DNA of 64,000 bases from Pantoea alfalfae (GCF_019880205.1 NZ_CP082292.1:992001-1056000), one strand, 5' to 3'; shown: positions 29,081-40,836, counted from the stretch's first letter. Made by a program: numbers and translations. Notes: generated by a model from the letters alone, not told the origin.

Positions 29081-30684
29081 CCTGGCGGGGTCAGAATAGT
29101 TGGCAGCGCTTCTGGCAGTAAGTCAGGATAGTCACGGATATAGTGCAGGCCGCGACTTTCTTTACGCTCCAGCGCGCAGCGCACCATCAGGTCAGCGACC
29201 TGCACCAGATTCCGCAGCTCCAGCAGATTATTGGAGAGGCGGAAATGGCGGTAATATTCATCAATCTCCTGCTGAAGCAGGTTTATGCGACGCAACGCCC
29301 GTTCCAGCCGCCGGGTAGTGCGGACAATTCCCATATAATCCCACATGAACAGACGCAACTCATGCCAGTTATGCTGGATCACGACGCGTTCATCGGCGTT
29401 ATCAACCTGACTCTCATCCCATGCGGGGAGTGCAGTGACGGCTTCAATGCCGGGCAGGGTACGCATCAACTCCTCTGACGCGGACCAGCCATACACCAGA
29501 CACTCCAGCAGCGAATTGGAGGCCATGCGGTTAGCGCCATGCAGGCCGGTATAACTCACCTCACCAATGGCATACAGGCCACTGACGTCGGTCTGACCGT
29601 GCTGATCGACGACGACGCCACCGCAGGTGTAGTGCGCGGCGGGTACAATCGGGATCGGCTCTTTGGTCAGGTCAAAGCCAAAGGTCAGCAATTTCTCATA
29701 GATCATCGGGAAGTGTGCGCGCACAAACTCTTCAGGCTGGTGGCTGATATCCAGATACATACAGTCAACGCCCAGCCGTTTCATCTCATGGTCGATAGCC
29801 CGGGCAACAATATCGCGCGGGGCCAGTTCGGCGCGCTCATCGAAATCGGGCATAAAACGGCTACCATCGGGACGTAACAGCCAGGCACCTTCTCCGCGTA
29901 ACGCTTCGGTTAACAGGAAATTCTGCGCCTGCGGATGAAACAGGCAGGTCGGATGGAACTGGTTAAATTCCAGATTGGCCACCCGGCAGCCCGCGCGCCA
30001 CGCCATCGCTATGCCATCACCGGAAGCAATGTCAGGGTTAGTGGTATATTGATAGACTTTGGCGGCACCGCCGGTTGCAACGACGACGGCCCGCGCCCGA
30101 CAGGTTTCGACCTGCTCGCGATTACGGTTCCAGATCCACGCACCCACCACCCGGCGTGGGCCAGGCAGGCCGATTTTATCTGAAAGAATCAGATCGACCG
30201 CATTAGTCCGTTCCAGAATCCGGATGTTAGGGTGGCTTAATGCCTGGCTCACCAGCGTGGTTTCCACCGCATGGCCGGTGGCGTCAGCGCTGTGCAGAAT
30301 GCGGCGATGACTGTGGCCGCCTTCGCGAGTCAGGTGATAGCGCATGTCACCCGCCGCCTGCGGATCGAGATCAAAGGCAACGCCGTTGTCGATCAGCCAC
30401 TGCACGCAATGCCGGGCATTACTGGCAATAAACGACACGGCCTCACGATCGCATAATCCTGCGCCGGCAATCAGCGTATCTTCGATATGCGACTCGATGC
30501 TGTCCGTCTCATCAAATACCGCAGCAATACCACCCTGCGCATAAAGGGTTGACCCTTCATTGACCTGCGCTTTACTGAGAACGGTTACCTGATACTGTTT
30601 CGCCAGCCGTAACGCCAGCGACAGGCCGGCCGCACCGCTGCCCACAATCAACACATCACACTGATAATCCGGATTCGCATTCAT
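29065..30684 (-). CDS. nadB: L-aspartate oxidase NadB
   Basis: NadB is an FAD enzyme that oxidises aspartate to iminoaspartate, the first step of de novo NAD synthesis. The 539-residue protein has the FAD-binding motif [18 protein letters not shown] at the N-terminus, the substrate/active-site stretch [26 protein letters not shown] and the C-terminal helical domain. I chose the ATG at 30684 ([11 protein letters not shown]); the adjacent ATG at 30687 is equally placed. A perfect NadR operator overlaps the region just upstream. Confidence 0.96.
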   Translation of the reverse strand: MNANPDYQCDVLIVGSGAAGLSLALRLAKQYQVTVLSKAQVNEGSTLYAQGGIAAVFDETDSIESHIEDTLIAGAGLCDREAVSFIASNARHCVQWLIDNGVAFDLDPQAAGDMRYHLTREGGHSHRRILHSADATGHAVETTLVSQALSHPNIRILERTNAVDLILSDKIGLPGPRRVVGAWIWNRNREQVETCRARAVVVATGGAAKVYQYTTNPDIASGDGIAMAWRAGCRVANLEFNQFHPTCLFHPQAQNFLLTEALRGEGAWLLRPDGSRFMPDFDERAELAPRDIVARAIDHEMKRLGVDCMYLDISHQPEEFVRAHFPMIYEKLLTFGFDLTKEPIPIVPAAHYTCGGVVVDQHGQTDVSGLYAIGEVSYTGLHGANRMASNSLLECLVYGWSASEELMRTLPGIEAVTALPAWDESQVDNADERVVIQHNWHELRLFMWDYMGIVRTTRRLERALRRINLLQQEIDEYYRHFRLSNNLLELRNLVQVADLMVRCALERKESRGLHYIRDYPDLLPEALPTILTPPGYMKR

Positions 30685-30689
30685 CATAA

Positions 30690-30707
30690 TGTTTAATTTA
30701 CTAAACA
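30690..30707. promoter_or_regulatory. NadR operator of nadB
   Basis: TGTTTA-N6-TAAACA is a perfect match to the 18-bp NadR palindrome that represses nadB and nadA when NAD is plentiful. It ends 3-6 nt upstream of the start codon, so repressor would also hinder translation-proximal transcription. Confidence 0.92.
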
Positions 30708-30875
30708 AGACCAGGCCTGAGCATAAGCGCAACAGGAGGTTCTGTGAAGTATTTTAAACACATGCCACGCGCGTTCATCTGGCTATGATCATAAGTCTTC
30801 TATAATCAGTACGTTAAAAACGGGCTGCTTTAACTCTGGTTTTTTATAGCAAACTTATTAAACCTAAAGGATTTA

Positions 30876-30899
30876 ATGATGAAAAAGCTGCTGTCATAG
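30876..30899 (+). other. Short leader ORF upstream of rpoE (MMKKLLS then TAG)
   Basis: An AAAGGA ribosome binding site (30866-30871) precedes ATGATG and a 7-codon ORF ending in TAG. Reading past the TAG, the frame stays open for about 39 codons (VTLPAIYAPDTERKRTT ...) to a TAA at 31017-31019. It could be a real mini-leader peptide or a remnant of a longer ORF. No homologue is recognised with certainty. Confidence 0.35.
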
Positions 30900-30990
30900 G
30901 TTACTCTGCCTGCGATTTACGCTCCTGACACTGAACGAAAACGAACAACCTGTGTTATCTCCATCGGAGCGGTAAATATCACGGCGGGAA

Positions 30991-31101
30991 GTGAACTTCG
31001 CACCACATCACAACTCTAAGCGCATGCTTGCTCAGAACATGAGATGTGCTGGCAGTTACTTTATGCATATGAAAAATTTGGGGAGACATTACCTCGGATG
31101 A
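30991..31101 (+). CDS. rseD: Putative rseD-like leader ORF translationally coupled to rpoE
   Basis: A 36-codon ORF from GTG at 30991 (in-frame ATG codons at 31024, 31039, 31063 and 31069) ends NLGRHYLG, with its TGA overlapping the rpoE start as ATGA. In E. coli a 51-residue ORF (rseD) immediately upstream of rpoE is translationally coupled to it and mediates CsrA repression. The rpoE start here lacks a close Shine-Dalgarno sequence, which fits coupling. The N-terminal boundary is unsure: a TAA at 30973 makes it shorter than the E. coli ORF. Confidence 0.55.
   Translation: MNFAPHHNSKRMLAQNMRCAGSYFMHMKNLGRHYLG
30993..31019 (+). promoter_or_regulatory. Sigma-E autoregulatory promoter of rpoE
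   Basis: GAACTT (30993-30998), a 16-bp spacer and TCTAA (31015-31019) fit the sigma-E consensus GGAACTT-N15/16-TCTNA. Transcription would start near 31026, about 72 nt before the rpoE ATG. The 410-nt gap between nadB and rpoE must contain further upstream promoters; the AT-rich stretch around 30795-30860 is a candidate, not resolved. Confidence 0.85.
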
Positions 31102-31673
31102 GCGAGCAGTTAACGGATCAGGTCCTTGTCGAGCGGGTACAGAAGGGAGATCAAAAAGCGTTCAACTTACTGGTGATTCGTTACCAGCATAAAGTGGCGA
31201 GTTTGGTTTCACGCTATGTTCCCTCGGGCGACGTGCCTGATGTAGTACAGGAATCGTTTATTAAAGCGTATCGCGCACTGGACTCTTTCCGGGGCGATAG
31301 CGCGTTTTATACCTGGCTGTACCGCATTGCGGTAAACACAGCGAAAAATTACCTGGTTGCTCAGGGGCGTCGTCCACCATCCAGTGATGTGGATGCTATT
31401 GACGCCGAAAATTTCGAAAGTGCGGGTGCATTAAAAGAAATTTCGAACCCTGAGAACTTAATGTTGTCTGACGAATTGAAACAAATTGTCTTTCGTACCA
31501 TCGAGGCGCTACCCGAGGACTTGCGTATGGCAATTACCCTCAGGGAACTGGACGGTCTGAGTTATGAAGAGATCGCCGTCATTATGGATTGCCCGGTAGG
31601 CACTGTTCGATCACGTATCTTTCGTGCGCGAGAGGCCATTGATAACAAAGTTCAACCGCTTATCCAACGTTAG
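31098..31673 (+). CDS. rpoE: RNA polymerase sigma-E factor RpoE
   Basis: RpoE is the ECF sigma factor for envelope stress. The 191-residue protein has region 2 (about 20-90: VIRYQHKVASLVSRYV, DVVQESFIKAYRALDSFRG, YTWLYRIAVNTAKNYL) and region 4 with the helix-turn-helix LSYEEIAVIMDCPVGTVRSRIFRAREAID. It is nearly identical to E. coli sigma-E. The ATG at 31098 gives MSEQLTDQ. The anti-sigma operon partner rseA starts 30 nt later. Confidence 0.98.
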   Translation: MSEQLTDQVLVERVQKGDQKAFNLLVIRYQHKVASLVSRYVPSGDVPDVVQESFIKAYRALDSFRGDSAFYTWLYRIAVNTAKNYLVAQGRRPPSSDVDAIDAENFESAGALKEISNPENLMLSDELKQIVFRTIEALPEDLRMAITLRELDGLSYEEIAVIMDCPVGTVRSRIFRAREAIDNKVQPLIQR

Positions 31674-31703
31674 TGATAACGGCTACTGGAAGGGTACATA
31701 GGC

Positions 31704-32357
31704 ATGCAGAAAGAAAAACTTTCCGCTTTAATGGATGGTGAGACCTTAGATAACGAGCTGTTTTCCGCCTTGTCTAAGGACGCAGAACTACAGAAAAGCT
31801 GGGCGAGCTATCATCTTATTCGCGATACCATGCGCGGTGATGTGGGTGATGTCCTGCATTTTGATATCTCTGCGCGCGTCGCTGCTGCTATCGAAAAAGA
31901 ACCGTTACGTACGGTTACCACGCTGATCCCTGAAGCTCAGCCAGAACCTTCCCGCTGGGAAAAAATGCCGTTCTGGAAAAAAGCGCGTCCGTGGGCTGCG
32001 CAACTAACTCAGGTGGGTGTGGCTGCCTGCGTGTCACTGGCCGTGATCGTGGGTGTTCAGCACTACAACCAGCCGCAGGGTAGCGCCACGCAGACATCTG
32101 ACTCTCCGGTGTTCAATACGCTGCCGATGATGGGTAAAGCCTCACCGGTGAGCCTGGGCGTGCCGTCTGATGCCTTTGACACGAACAGCTCTAATCAGCA
32201 GGTTCAGGATCAGCGTCGTCGCGTGAACGCCATGCTGCAGGACTATGAACTGCAACGCCGGCTGCACGCTGATCAGCTGCAGTTTGAAACCGATGCGCCA
32301 AAACAGGCGCAGGTTGATGTTCCCGGAAACCAGTCATTAGGACAGCAGCAGCAGTAA
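31704..32357 (+). CDS. rseA: Anti-sigma-E factor RseA
   Basis: RseA is a single-span inner-membrane protein that sequesters RpoE. The 217-residue protein has the cytoplasmic sigma-binding domain (1-65, MQKEKLSALMDGE...), a membrane helix around 100-119 and a periplasmic domain. The site-2 cleavage position Ala108-Cys109 used by RseP in E. coli is preserved, and the DegS site Val-Ser falls at 149-150 (SPVSLG). The Gln-rich C-terminus binds RseB. The rseB start overlaps the stop (TAATG). Confidence 0.96.
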   Translation: MQKEKLSALMDGETLDNELFSALSKDAELQKSWASYHLIRDTMRGDVGDVLHFDISARVAAAIEKEPLRTVTTLIPEAQPEPSRWEKMPFWKKARPWAAQLTQVGVAACVSLAVIVGVQHYNQPQGSATQTSDSPVFNTLPMMGKASPVSLGVPSDAFDTNSSNQQVQDQRRRVNAMLQDYELQRRLHADQLQFETDAPKQAQVDVPGNQSLGQQQQ

Positions 32358-33313
32358 TGAAGCCGTTTTGGTATGCTGTTAGCCTGCTGACAGGCAGCCT
32401 GTTATGGTCATCTGCCGCCCCGGCGCAAACTACTGCGTCCGGGGCGCTATTGCAGCAGATGGAGCAGGCAAGTCAGAACCTCAACTATGAATTTGCCTAT
32501 ATTAACGTCTCACGCATCGGCATTGAATCGCTGCGCTACCGTCATGCTGTGATCGATAACCGAATATTCGCGCAGCTGTTGCAGATGGACGGGCCACGGC
32601 GGGAAGTGATCCAGCGTGGCAACGATATCAGCTACTTCGAACCAGGCCTTGATCCCTTTTCGCTCCCGGGCAATCACATTATTGACGCTTTGCCGTCGGT
32701 GATTTTTGCTGACTTCACCAAACTTGCCACTGCCTACGATTTTATTACCGTGGGTCGCTCGCGCATTGCCGATCAGATGTGTGATGTGCTGCGTATCGTG
32801 TCTCGCGATGGCACCCGTTACAGCTATGTGGTCTGGCTGGATGTGGATACCAGGCTACCGCTACGTATCGACCTGCTTGATCGTGACGGTGAAACGCTGG
32901 AACAGTTCCGCGTTATCAGCTTTGCAGTGGATGAAGGAGTACGCAATCTGATGCAAGGGCTGGAGAAAGCGAATCTGCCACCATCGCTTTCCGTGCCAAA
33001 AGGGGACGCGGTTACTGTCGCATGGCAGCCAGGCTGGATACCCGCAGGCATGACGCTGGTGTCGCAGAATCGTCGCACGCTGCCGGGGCTGAACAAAAAT
33101 ATTGAGTCGAAGCTCTACAGCGATGGGCTGTTTAGTTTCGCGATCAATGTGACGCCTGCCGATAAAAGCAGCACAACGCAGACATTGCGCACTGGGCGTC
33201 GTACGGTCCAGACCGTTGTGCGCAATAATAACGAAATTGCGGTGATCGGCGAATTACCGCCTTCAACCGCAAAACGTATTGCTGACAGCATCGACCTGGG
33301 GTCACAAAAATGA
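32357..33313 (+). CDS. rseB: Sigma-E regulatory protein RseB
   Basis: RseB is a periplasmic protein that binds RseA and shields it from DegS; it also senses misplaced lipopolysaccharide. The 318-residue precursor has a Sec signal peptide (cleavage near AAPAQ, about residue 24), a LolA-like N-terminal domain and a smaller C-terminal domain (from about 215) starting near PSLSVPKGDAVTVAWQPGWIPAGM. It overlaps rseC by 4 nt (ATGA). Confidence 0.95.
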   Translation: MKPFWYAVSLLTGSLLWSSAAPAQTTASGALLQQMEQASQNLNYEFAYINVSRIGIESLRYRHAVIDNRIFAQLLQMDGPRREVIQRGNDISYFEPGLDPFSLPGNHIIDALPSVIFADFTKLATAYDFITVGRSRIADQMCDVLRIVSRDGTRYSYVVWLDVDTRLPLRIDLLDRDGETLEQFRVISFAVDEGVRNLMQGLEKANLPPSLSVPKGDAVTVAWQPGWIPAGMTLVSQNRRTLPGLNKNIESKLYSDGLFSFAINVTPADKSSTTQTLRTGRRTVQTVVRNNNEIAVIGELPPSTAKRIADSIDLGSQK

Positions 33314-33774
33314 TGAGAGAATGGGCCACCGTGGTGGCATGGCAGGATGGCATTGCCACACTGCATACCGAAGCAAAAACGTCCTGCAATAGCTGCCAGG
33401 CGCGCAAAGGTTGCGGCAGCCATATGCTGAATAAACTCGGTCCGAAGAATGCTCATGTGATGCAGATTGCCAGCAGCAAGCCGCTGCAGCCGGGACAGCG
33501 CATTGAGTTAGGCATCAAAGAGAGTAGCCTTCTGGGTTCAGCGCTGCTGGTCTATATGACGCCGCTATTTGGTTTGTTCCTGATTGCCGGACTGTTTCAG
33601 TCGCTGTTCAGCAGCGATCTGGCGGCCGCCTGCGGTGCACTGCTGGGTGGCATCGGTGGCTTTATTGTTGCGAAAGGCGTTTCAATGAAATTTGGCGATC
33701 GCGAAGCCTTTCAGCCGGTTATTCTGAACATCGCCCTCCCGCCCGATGCGCTGCGTGTTGAAAGCGAAGCGTGA
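33310..33774 (+). CDS. rseC: SoxR-reducing system / sigma-E locus protein RseC
   Basis: RseC is an inner-membrane protein of the sigma-E operon that also contributes to SoxR reduction in E. coli. The 154-residue protein has a cysteine-rich N-terminus (SCNSCQARKGCGS), two adjacent membrane helices (about 75-97 and 102-122, SALLVYMTPLFGLFLIAGLF and ACGALLGGIGGFIVAKG) and a short cytoplasmic tail. The four cysteines suggest redox or metal binding. A GC-rich hairpin (GGCCGCG...CGCGGCC, about 33789-33806) follows the stop. Confidence 0.93.
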   Translation: MMREWATVVAWQDGIATLHTEAKTSCNSCQARKGCGSHMLNKLGPKNAHVMQIASSKPLQPGQRIELGIKESSLLGSALLVYMTPLFGLFLIAGLFQSLFSSDLAAACGALLGGIGGFIVAKGVSMKFGDREAFQPVILNIALPPDALRVESEA

Positions 33775-33992
33775 TGTACGCCCAGGCCGCGCATCCCGCG
33801 GCCTTTGTCCGTTCTGCCTTGCGCAGATATCTGTTTCGCTTCCACCACGTTCCATTCTTTTATGCGCGGCGTTAACAGTGTAATATGCGTCGTCATTAAT
33901 GAGGCTGACAGGATTGTGGGTAAAGAGCGATCTTCCTGAATGTGTCTGTGCTCAGATTTTCAACTGAATTTTAAGCGAAGATATCCCTATAA

Positions 33993-35792
33993 ATGAAGCA
34001 CATAAGAAATTTCTCCATCATCGCTCATATCGACCATGGTAAATCTACGCTCTCTGACCGCCTTATTCAGATCTGCGGTGGCCTTTCTGACCGTGAAATG
34101 GCTGCGCAGGTTCTTGACTCCATGGATTTGGAGCGTGAGCGTGGCATTACTATCAAAGCACAGAGCGTCACACTCGATTACCACGCGAAAGACGGCGAAA
34201 CTTACCAGCTCAATTTCATTGATACTCCGGGCCACGTAGACTTCTCTTATGAAGTTTCCCGCTCACTGGCTGCCTGCGAAGGTGCATTGCTGGTGGTGGA
34301 TGCGGGTCAGGGTGTTGAAGCGCAGACACTGGCGAACTGCTACACCGCGATGGAGATGGATCTGGAAGTAGTGCCGGTTCTGAACAAAATCGACCTGCCT
34401 GCTGCCGATCCCGATCGCGCTGCGCAGGAGATTGAAGATATCGTCGGCATCGATGCTGCTGATGCGGTGCGCTGCTCCGCTAAAACCGGCGTCGGCGTTC
34501 CGGACGTGCTGGAACGCTTAGTGCGCGATATTCCGCCGCCGGAAGGCGATCCGGAAGGTCCGCTACAGGCGCTGATTATCGATTCCTGGTTTGATAACTA
34601 TCTGGGCGTTGTCTCGCTGGTGCGTGTAAAAAACGGCACCATGCGTAAAGGTGACAAGATCAAAGTCCTCAGCACCGGTCAGGTTTATAACGCTGACCGC
34701 CTGGGTATCTTTACCCCGAAACGTGTCGACCGTAATGAACTGAACTGCGGTGAAGTCGGCTGGCTGGTCTGCGCCATTAAAGATATCCTCGGCGCACCGG
34801 TGGGCGATACCCTCACCACCGCTCGCAACCCGGCAGACAAAGCGCTGCCAGGCTTTAAAAAAGTGAAGCCGCAGGTTTATGCCGGTCTGTTCCCGATCAG
34901 CTCTGACGATTATGAAGCGTTCCGTGATGCGCTCGGCAAGCTGAGCCTGAACGATGCCTCGCTGTTCTATGAGCCAGAAAGCTCAACGGCGCTGGGCTTT
35001 GGTTTCCGCTGTGGCTTCCTCGGTCTGCTGCACATGGAGATCATCCAGGAGCGTCTGGAGCGCGAATACGATCTCGATCTGATTACCACTGCACCGACGG
35101 TAGTGTATGAAGTCGTGACCACCGGTGGCGAAATTGTTCATGTCGATAGTCCATCCAAGCTGCCGCCACTGAATAACATCGAAGAGCTGCGTGAGCCGAT
35201 CGCGGAATGTCACATGCTGCTGCCACAGGAGTATCTGGGCAACGTCATCACGCTCTGTATTGAGAAGCGTGGCGTGCAGACCAACATGGTTTACCACGGC
35301 AATCAGGTTGCACTGACGTATGAAATTCCGATGGCAGAAGTGGTTCTCGACTTCTTTGACCGTCTGAAATCCACCTCGCGCGGTTATGCCTCGCTGGATT
35401 ACAACTTCAAACGTTTCCAGCCTTCAGACATGGTGCGTGTCGACGTACTGATTAACTCTGAACGTGTGGATGCGCTGGCGCTGATTACTCACCGCGACAA
35501 TGCGCCTTATCGTGGCCGCGATCTGGTTGAGAAAATGAAAGATCTCATCCCGCGCCAGCAGTTTGATATTGCGATTCAGGCTGCCATCGGTAACCACATT
35601 ATTGCGCGCTCAACGGTTAAACAGCTGCGCAAAAACGTTCTCGCCAAGTGTTATGGCGGTGACGTCAGCCGTAAGAAGAAACTGTTGCAGAAACAGAAAG
35701 ATGGTAAGAAGCGTATGAAGCAGGTTGGTAACGTTGAGCTGCCACAGGAAGCGTTCCTCGCCATTCTGCATGTCGGTAAGGACAGCAAATAA
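33993..35792 (+). CDS. lepA: Elongation factor 4 (LepA)
   Basis: LepA is a ribosome-dependent GTPase affecting initiation and back-translocation. The 599-residue protein has G1 AHIDHGKST, switch I around [11 protein letters not shown]3 DTPGH, G4 NKID, domains like EF-G II, III and V, and the LepA-specific C-terminal domain with [18 protein letters not shown]. Length and ends match E. coli. It is followed 9 nt later by lepB in the conserved operon. Confidence 0.98.
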   Translation: MKHIRNFSIIAHIDHGKSTLSDRLIQICGGLSDREMAAQVLDSMDLERERGITIKAQSVTLDYHAKDGETYQLNFIDTPGHVDFSYEVSRSLAACEGALLVVDAGQGVEAQTLANCYTAMEMDLEVVPVLNKIDLPAADPDRAAQEIEDIVGIDAADAVRCSAKTGVGVPDVLERLVRDIPPPEGDPEGPLQALIIDSWFDNYLGVVSLVRVKNGTMRKGDKIKVLSTGQVYNADRLGIFTPKRVDRNELNCGEVGWLVCAIKDILGAPVGDTLTTARNPADKALPGFKKVKPQVYAGLFPISSDDYEAFRDALGKLSLNDASLFYEPESSTALGFGFRCGFLGLLHMEIIQERLEREYDLDLITTAPTVVYEVVTTGGEIVHVDSPSKLPPLNNIEELREPIAECHMLLPQEYLGNVITLCIEKRGVQTNMVYHGNQVALTYEIPMAEVVLDFFDRLKSTSRGYASLDYNFKRFQPSDMVRVDVLINSERVDALALITHRDNAPYRGRDLVEKMKDLIPRQQFDIAIQAAIGNHIIARSTVKQLRKNVLAKCYGGDVSRKKKLLQKQKDGKKRMKQVGNVELPQEAFLAILHVGKDSK

Positions 35793-35801
35793 GGATTTCC
35801 A

Positions 35802-36776
35802 ATGGCTAATATGTTCGCCCTGATTCTGGCGATAGCGACGCTGATTACTGGCATCGTCTGGGTAATTGATCGTTTCAAATGGGCACCCGAGCGTCGCGCG
35901 AAACAGGCGGCGGCGCAGGCCCAGACCGGTAACGCGCTTGACAGCAAAACGCTGGCGAAAGTCTCTTCACAGCCAGGCTGGGTTGAGACGACCGCCTCCG
36001 TGTTCCCGGTGCTGGCCGTGGTTTTCATCGTGCGTTCGTTTATTTACGAACCGTTCCAGATTCCCTCTGGCTCGATGATGCCAACGCTGCTGATTGGCGA
36101 CTTTATCCTGGTGGAGAAGTTTGCTTACGGCATTAAAGATCCGATTACCCAGACGACGCTGATCCCAACCGGTCAGCCGAAGCGCGGCGACATTGCGGTA
36201 TTTAAATACCCGAAAGATCCGAGCCTGGATTATATTAAGCGCGTGATTGGCCTGCCAGGCGATAAAGTCATCTATGATCCTTACAGCAAAACGCTAACGG
36301 TGAAACCGACCTGTGGTGATGATAAAGCCTGTGACACAGCGTTGGCAGTGACTTATACCGACGTTGAACCAAGCAACTTTATTCAGACTTTTAGCGGCTT
36401 TGATGGCAACGAAACCGGCAACGGTTTTTATCAGGTGCCACAGGGCGATACCCTGCGCGGTGGTCTGCGCATGGCAACCCGTAAAGAGACTATCGGTAAC
36501 GTGACCCATGACATTCTGCTGGTTAACGAAGCGCAGAGTCAGGCGGGCATGTATTATCAGCAGCCGGGTCAGCCGCAGGCGAGCTGGGTCGTGCCGAAAG
36601 GGCAATACTTCATGATGGGCGACAACCGTGATAACAGCGCCGACAGCCGTTACTGGGGCTTTGTCCCGGAGCGTAATCTGGTCGGTAAAGCGGTCGCTAT
36701 CTGGATGAGTTTTGAGAAACAAGAAGGTCAGTGGCCAACCGGCGTGCGATTCAGTCGCATCGGCGGTATCCACTAA
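35802..36776 (+). CDS. lepB: Signal peptidase I LepB
   Basis: LepB cleaves signal peptides of exported proteins at the periplasmic face of the inner membrane. The 324-residue protein has two N-terminal membrane segments (about 4-22 and 62-80). The catalytic Ser91 (IPSGSMMPTL) and general base Lys146 (YIKRVIGLPGDKV) are at the same positions as in E. coli. Box E is GDNRDNSADSRYWGFVP. Confidence 0.98.
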   Translation: MANMFALILAIATLITGIVWVIDRFKWAPERRAKQAAAQAQTGNALDSKTLAKVSSQPGWVETTASVFPVLAVVFIVRSFIYEPFQIPSGSMMPTLLIGDFILVEKFAYGIKDPITQTTLIPTGQPKRGDIAVFKYPKDPSLDYIKRVIGLPGDKVIYDPYSKTLTVKPTCGDDKACDTALAVTYTDVEPSNFIQTFSGFDGNETGNGFYQVPQGDTLRGGLRMATRKETIGNVTHDILLVNEAQSQAGMYYQQPGQPQASWVVPKGQYFMMGDNRDNSADSRYWGFVPERNLVGKAVAIWMSFEKQEGQWPTGVRFSRIGGIH

Positions 36777-36793
36777 TAATTTTGTCTGATTAA

Positions 36794-37588
<795 letters not shown>

Positions 37589-37732
37589 GTCTGTCGGGTG
37601 ACAGTGCCATAACCGGCGCTGAATCAATCACCCTCTGACATCTCTATCCCGGCGTCAGAAGACGCTGAATGACACATGACTCAAATAGCACTCTTCGGCG
37701 CCGCATCAGGCGCTGAACAATTCAGGACTCGA

Positions 37733-38638
37733 ATGAGCGAAAACGTTACTTATTGCGGCTTTGTCGCGATTGTTGGCCGACCGAACGTCGGTAAATCCAC
37801 CTTACTGAACCAGTTGCTGGGGCAGAAGGTGTCGATCACCTCGCGTAAGCCGCAAACCACGCGCCACCGCATCATGGGCATTCATACTGAGGGCAACTAT
37901 CAGGCGATTTACGTCGATACCCCCGGACTGCACATGGAAGAGAAGCGCGCCATTAACCGTCTGATGAACCGTGCAGCCAGCAGTTCTATCGGCGACGTAG
38001 AGCTGGTGATCTTCGTCGTTGAAGGTACCCGCTGGACGCCAGATGATGAGATGGTGTTAAACAAACTGCGCGACAATAAAGTGCCGGTTGTGCTGGCTGT
38101 GAATAAAGTCGACAACATCCAGGATAAAACCATCCTGCTGCCGCATCTGCAGTTCCTGAGCCAGCAGATGAACTTCCTTGATATCGTGCCAGTCTCTGCG
38201 GAGAGCGGCAAAAACGTCGATACCATTGCGGCCATTACCCGCAAGCATCTGCCGCAGGCCGATCATCACTTCCCGGAAGATTACATCACCGATCGCTCTC
38301 AGCGTTTCATGGCGTCAGAGATGATCCGTGAAAAACTGATGCGCTTCCTGGGCGCTGAACTGCCTTACTCGGTCACCGTGGAGATTGAGCGCTTCGTGAC
38401 CAACGAACGCGGCGGTTACGACATTCATGGACTGATTCTGGTCGAGCGCGAAGGGCAGAAGAAGATGGTGATTGGCAACAAAGGTGCCAAAATCAAAGTC
38501 ATCGGAACAGAAGCGCGCAGGGACATGGAAGAGATGTTCGAAGCGAAAGTGCATCTCGAACTGTGGGTGAAAGTGAAATCCGGCTGGGCAGATGACGAAC
38601 GAGCGCTGCGCAGCCTGGGTTATACAGACGATCTCTGA
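37733..38638 (+). CDS. era: Ribosome-assembly GTPase Era
   Basis: Era is a GTPase that binds the 3' end of 16S rRNA and couples ribosome assembly to growth. The 301-residue protein has G1 GRPNVGKST, switch I with QTTRHR, G3 [18 protein letters not shown]4 NKVD, and a C-terminal KH domain ([21 protein letters not shown]). I chose the ATG at 37733 ([10 protein letters not shown]); an in-frame ATG at 37676 would add 19 residues of non-conserved sequence. A 144-nt gap separates it from rnc, unlike E. coli where the genes overlap. Confidence 0.96.
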   Translation: MSENVTYCGFVAIVGRPNVGKSTLLNQLLGQKVSITSRKPQTTRHRIMGIHTEGNYQAIYVDTPGLHMEEKRAINRLMNRAASSSIGDVELVIFVVEGTRWTPDDEMVLNKLRDNKVPVVLAVNKVDNIQDKTILLPHLQFLSQQMNFLDIVPVSAESGKNVDTIAAITRKHLPQADHHFPEDYITDRSQRFMASEMIREKLMRFLGAELPYSVTVEIERFVTNERGGYDIHGLILVEREGQKKMVIGNKGAKIKVIGTEARRDMEEMFEAKVHLELWVKVKSGWADDERALRSLGYTDDL

Positions 38639-38642
38639 TTCA

Positions 38643-39371
38643 ATGGAAGGCTGGCAACGCGCCTTTGTGCTGCATAGTCGTCCCTTCAGCGAAACCAGCC
38701 TGCTGCTCGACCTGTTCAGCGAAAACGAAGGGCGGGTACGGGTGCTGGCCAAGGGCGCACGCTCGCGGCGCTCTCAGCTGAAAGGTGCATTACAGCCTTT
38801 TACCCCGCTGCTGGTTCGCTGGAGCGGGCGCGGGGACGTCAAAACCCTGCGCAATGCTGAAGCGGTGTCGCTGGCCTTACCGCTCAGCGGCATCACGCTC
38901 TACTGCGGTCTCTACGTCAATGAGCTGGTCTCGCGCGTATTGCAGCCGGAATCTCCCTTCCAGGAACTTTTCTTCGACTATCTCAACTGCCTTCAGGCAT
39001 TAGCTTCCACGCACGGCAAGCCCGAACCGGCACTGCGCCGTTTTGAACTGGCGCTGCTCGGTCATCTGGGGTATGGCGTCGACTTCCTGCATTGCGCCGG
39101 TAGCGGCGAGCCGGTCAGCGAAGACATGACGTACAGCTACCGTGAAGATCGCGGTTTTATCGCCAGTCTGGTGGTCAATCAGCGCAGCTTTACCGGCCGT
39201 GAGTTGCACGCCCTGTGTGAACGTGAGTTTCCCGATGCCGATACGCTGCGCGCTGCTAAGCGCTTTACCCGCATCGCCCTGAAGCCCTATCTGGGTGGCA
39301 AGCCGCTGAAAAGTCAGGAGCTGTTCCGCCAGTTTATCCCGAAGAAAAAGCCCGAACAGGAAGAAGAATAG
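38643..39371 (+). CDS. recO: DNA repair protein RecO
   Basis: RecO acts with RecF and RecR to load RecA on SSB-coated gaps. The 242-residue protein has an N-terminal OB fold ([25 protein letters not shown]) and a helical C-terminal region with [19 protein letters not shown], but no zinc-finger cysteine set, as in other gamma-proteobacteria. The ATG at 38643 lies 4 nt after era. Confidence 0.95.
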   Translation: MEGWQRAFVLHSRPFSETSLLLDLFSENEGRVRVLAKGARSRRSQLKGALQPFTPLLVRWSGRGDVKTLRNAEAVSLALPLSGITLYCGLYVNELVSRVLQPESPFQELFFDYLNCLQALASTHGKPEPALRRFELALLGHLGYGVDFLHCAGSGEPVSEDMTYSYREDRGFIASLVVNQRSFTGRELHALCEREFPDADTLRAAKRFTRIALKPYLGGKPLKSQELFRQFIPKKKPEQEEE

Positions 39372-39443
39372 CGCTGGTCGTACCGCCTGTTTACATTTGC
39401 GCGGTACACTCAACATCACGATGGAAAAGAAGTGAGGATGGTC

Positions 39444-40174
39444 ATGGCTGAGTTGCTGTTAGGTGTCAATATCGATCACATTGCCACGGTGCGTAACGCC
39501 CGTGGGACAAACTATCCCGATCCGGTGCAGGCGGCGTTCATCGCCGAGCAGGCAGGCGCAGACGGTATTACGGTGCACCTGCGCGAAGATCGCCGTCACA
39601 TTACCGACCGCGACGTGCGTATCCTGCGTGACACTATCCAGACGCGCATGAATCTGGAGATGGCGGTCACTGATGAGATGATCGGCATCGCCTGCGATAT
39701 CCAGCCCCATTTCTGCTGTCTGGTGCCCGAAAAGCGTCAGGAAGTGACCACGGAAGGCGGACTGGATGTGGCAGGGCAGCAGGAGAAGATGAACGCGGCT
39801 GTACGACTGCTGCGTGATGCGGGCATTCTGGTTTCACTGTTTATTGATGCCGACCACCGCCAGATCGAAGCGGCCGTTGCCACAGGTGCGCCTTATATCG
39901 AAATTCACACCGGCGCTTATGCCGAGGCACCAGAGGGACGGGGACGTGACGCGGAGCTGGCACGCATTCGCCATGCCGCCACCTTTGCCGCCAGCCTGGG
40001 GCTGAAGGTCAACGCCGGTCACGGTCTGACCTACCACAACGTGTTGCCGATTGCGGCGCTGCCGGAAATGCATGAGCTGAACATCGGCCATGCCATTATC
40101 GGTCGTGCGGTGATGAGTGGCCTGCCGGAGGCGGTTAAAGAGATGAAGCAACTGCTGCGTGAAGCCCGCCGCTA

Positions 40175-40175
<1 letters not shown>
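39444..40175 (+). CDS. pdxJ: Pyridoxine 5'-phosphate synthase PdxJ
   Basis: PdxJ condenses 1-deoxyxylulose 5-phosphate with 3-amino-1-hydroxyacetone phosphate to pyridoxine phosphate. The 243-residue TIM-barrel protein has the phosphate and active-site stretches [33 protein letters not shown] and [10 protein letters not shown]. The ATG at 39444 is preceded by GAGG at a suitable distance; a GTG at 39432 is also in frame. It shares one base with acpS. Confidence 0.96.
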
Positions 40176-40836
<661 letters not shown>

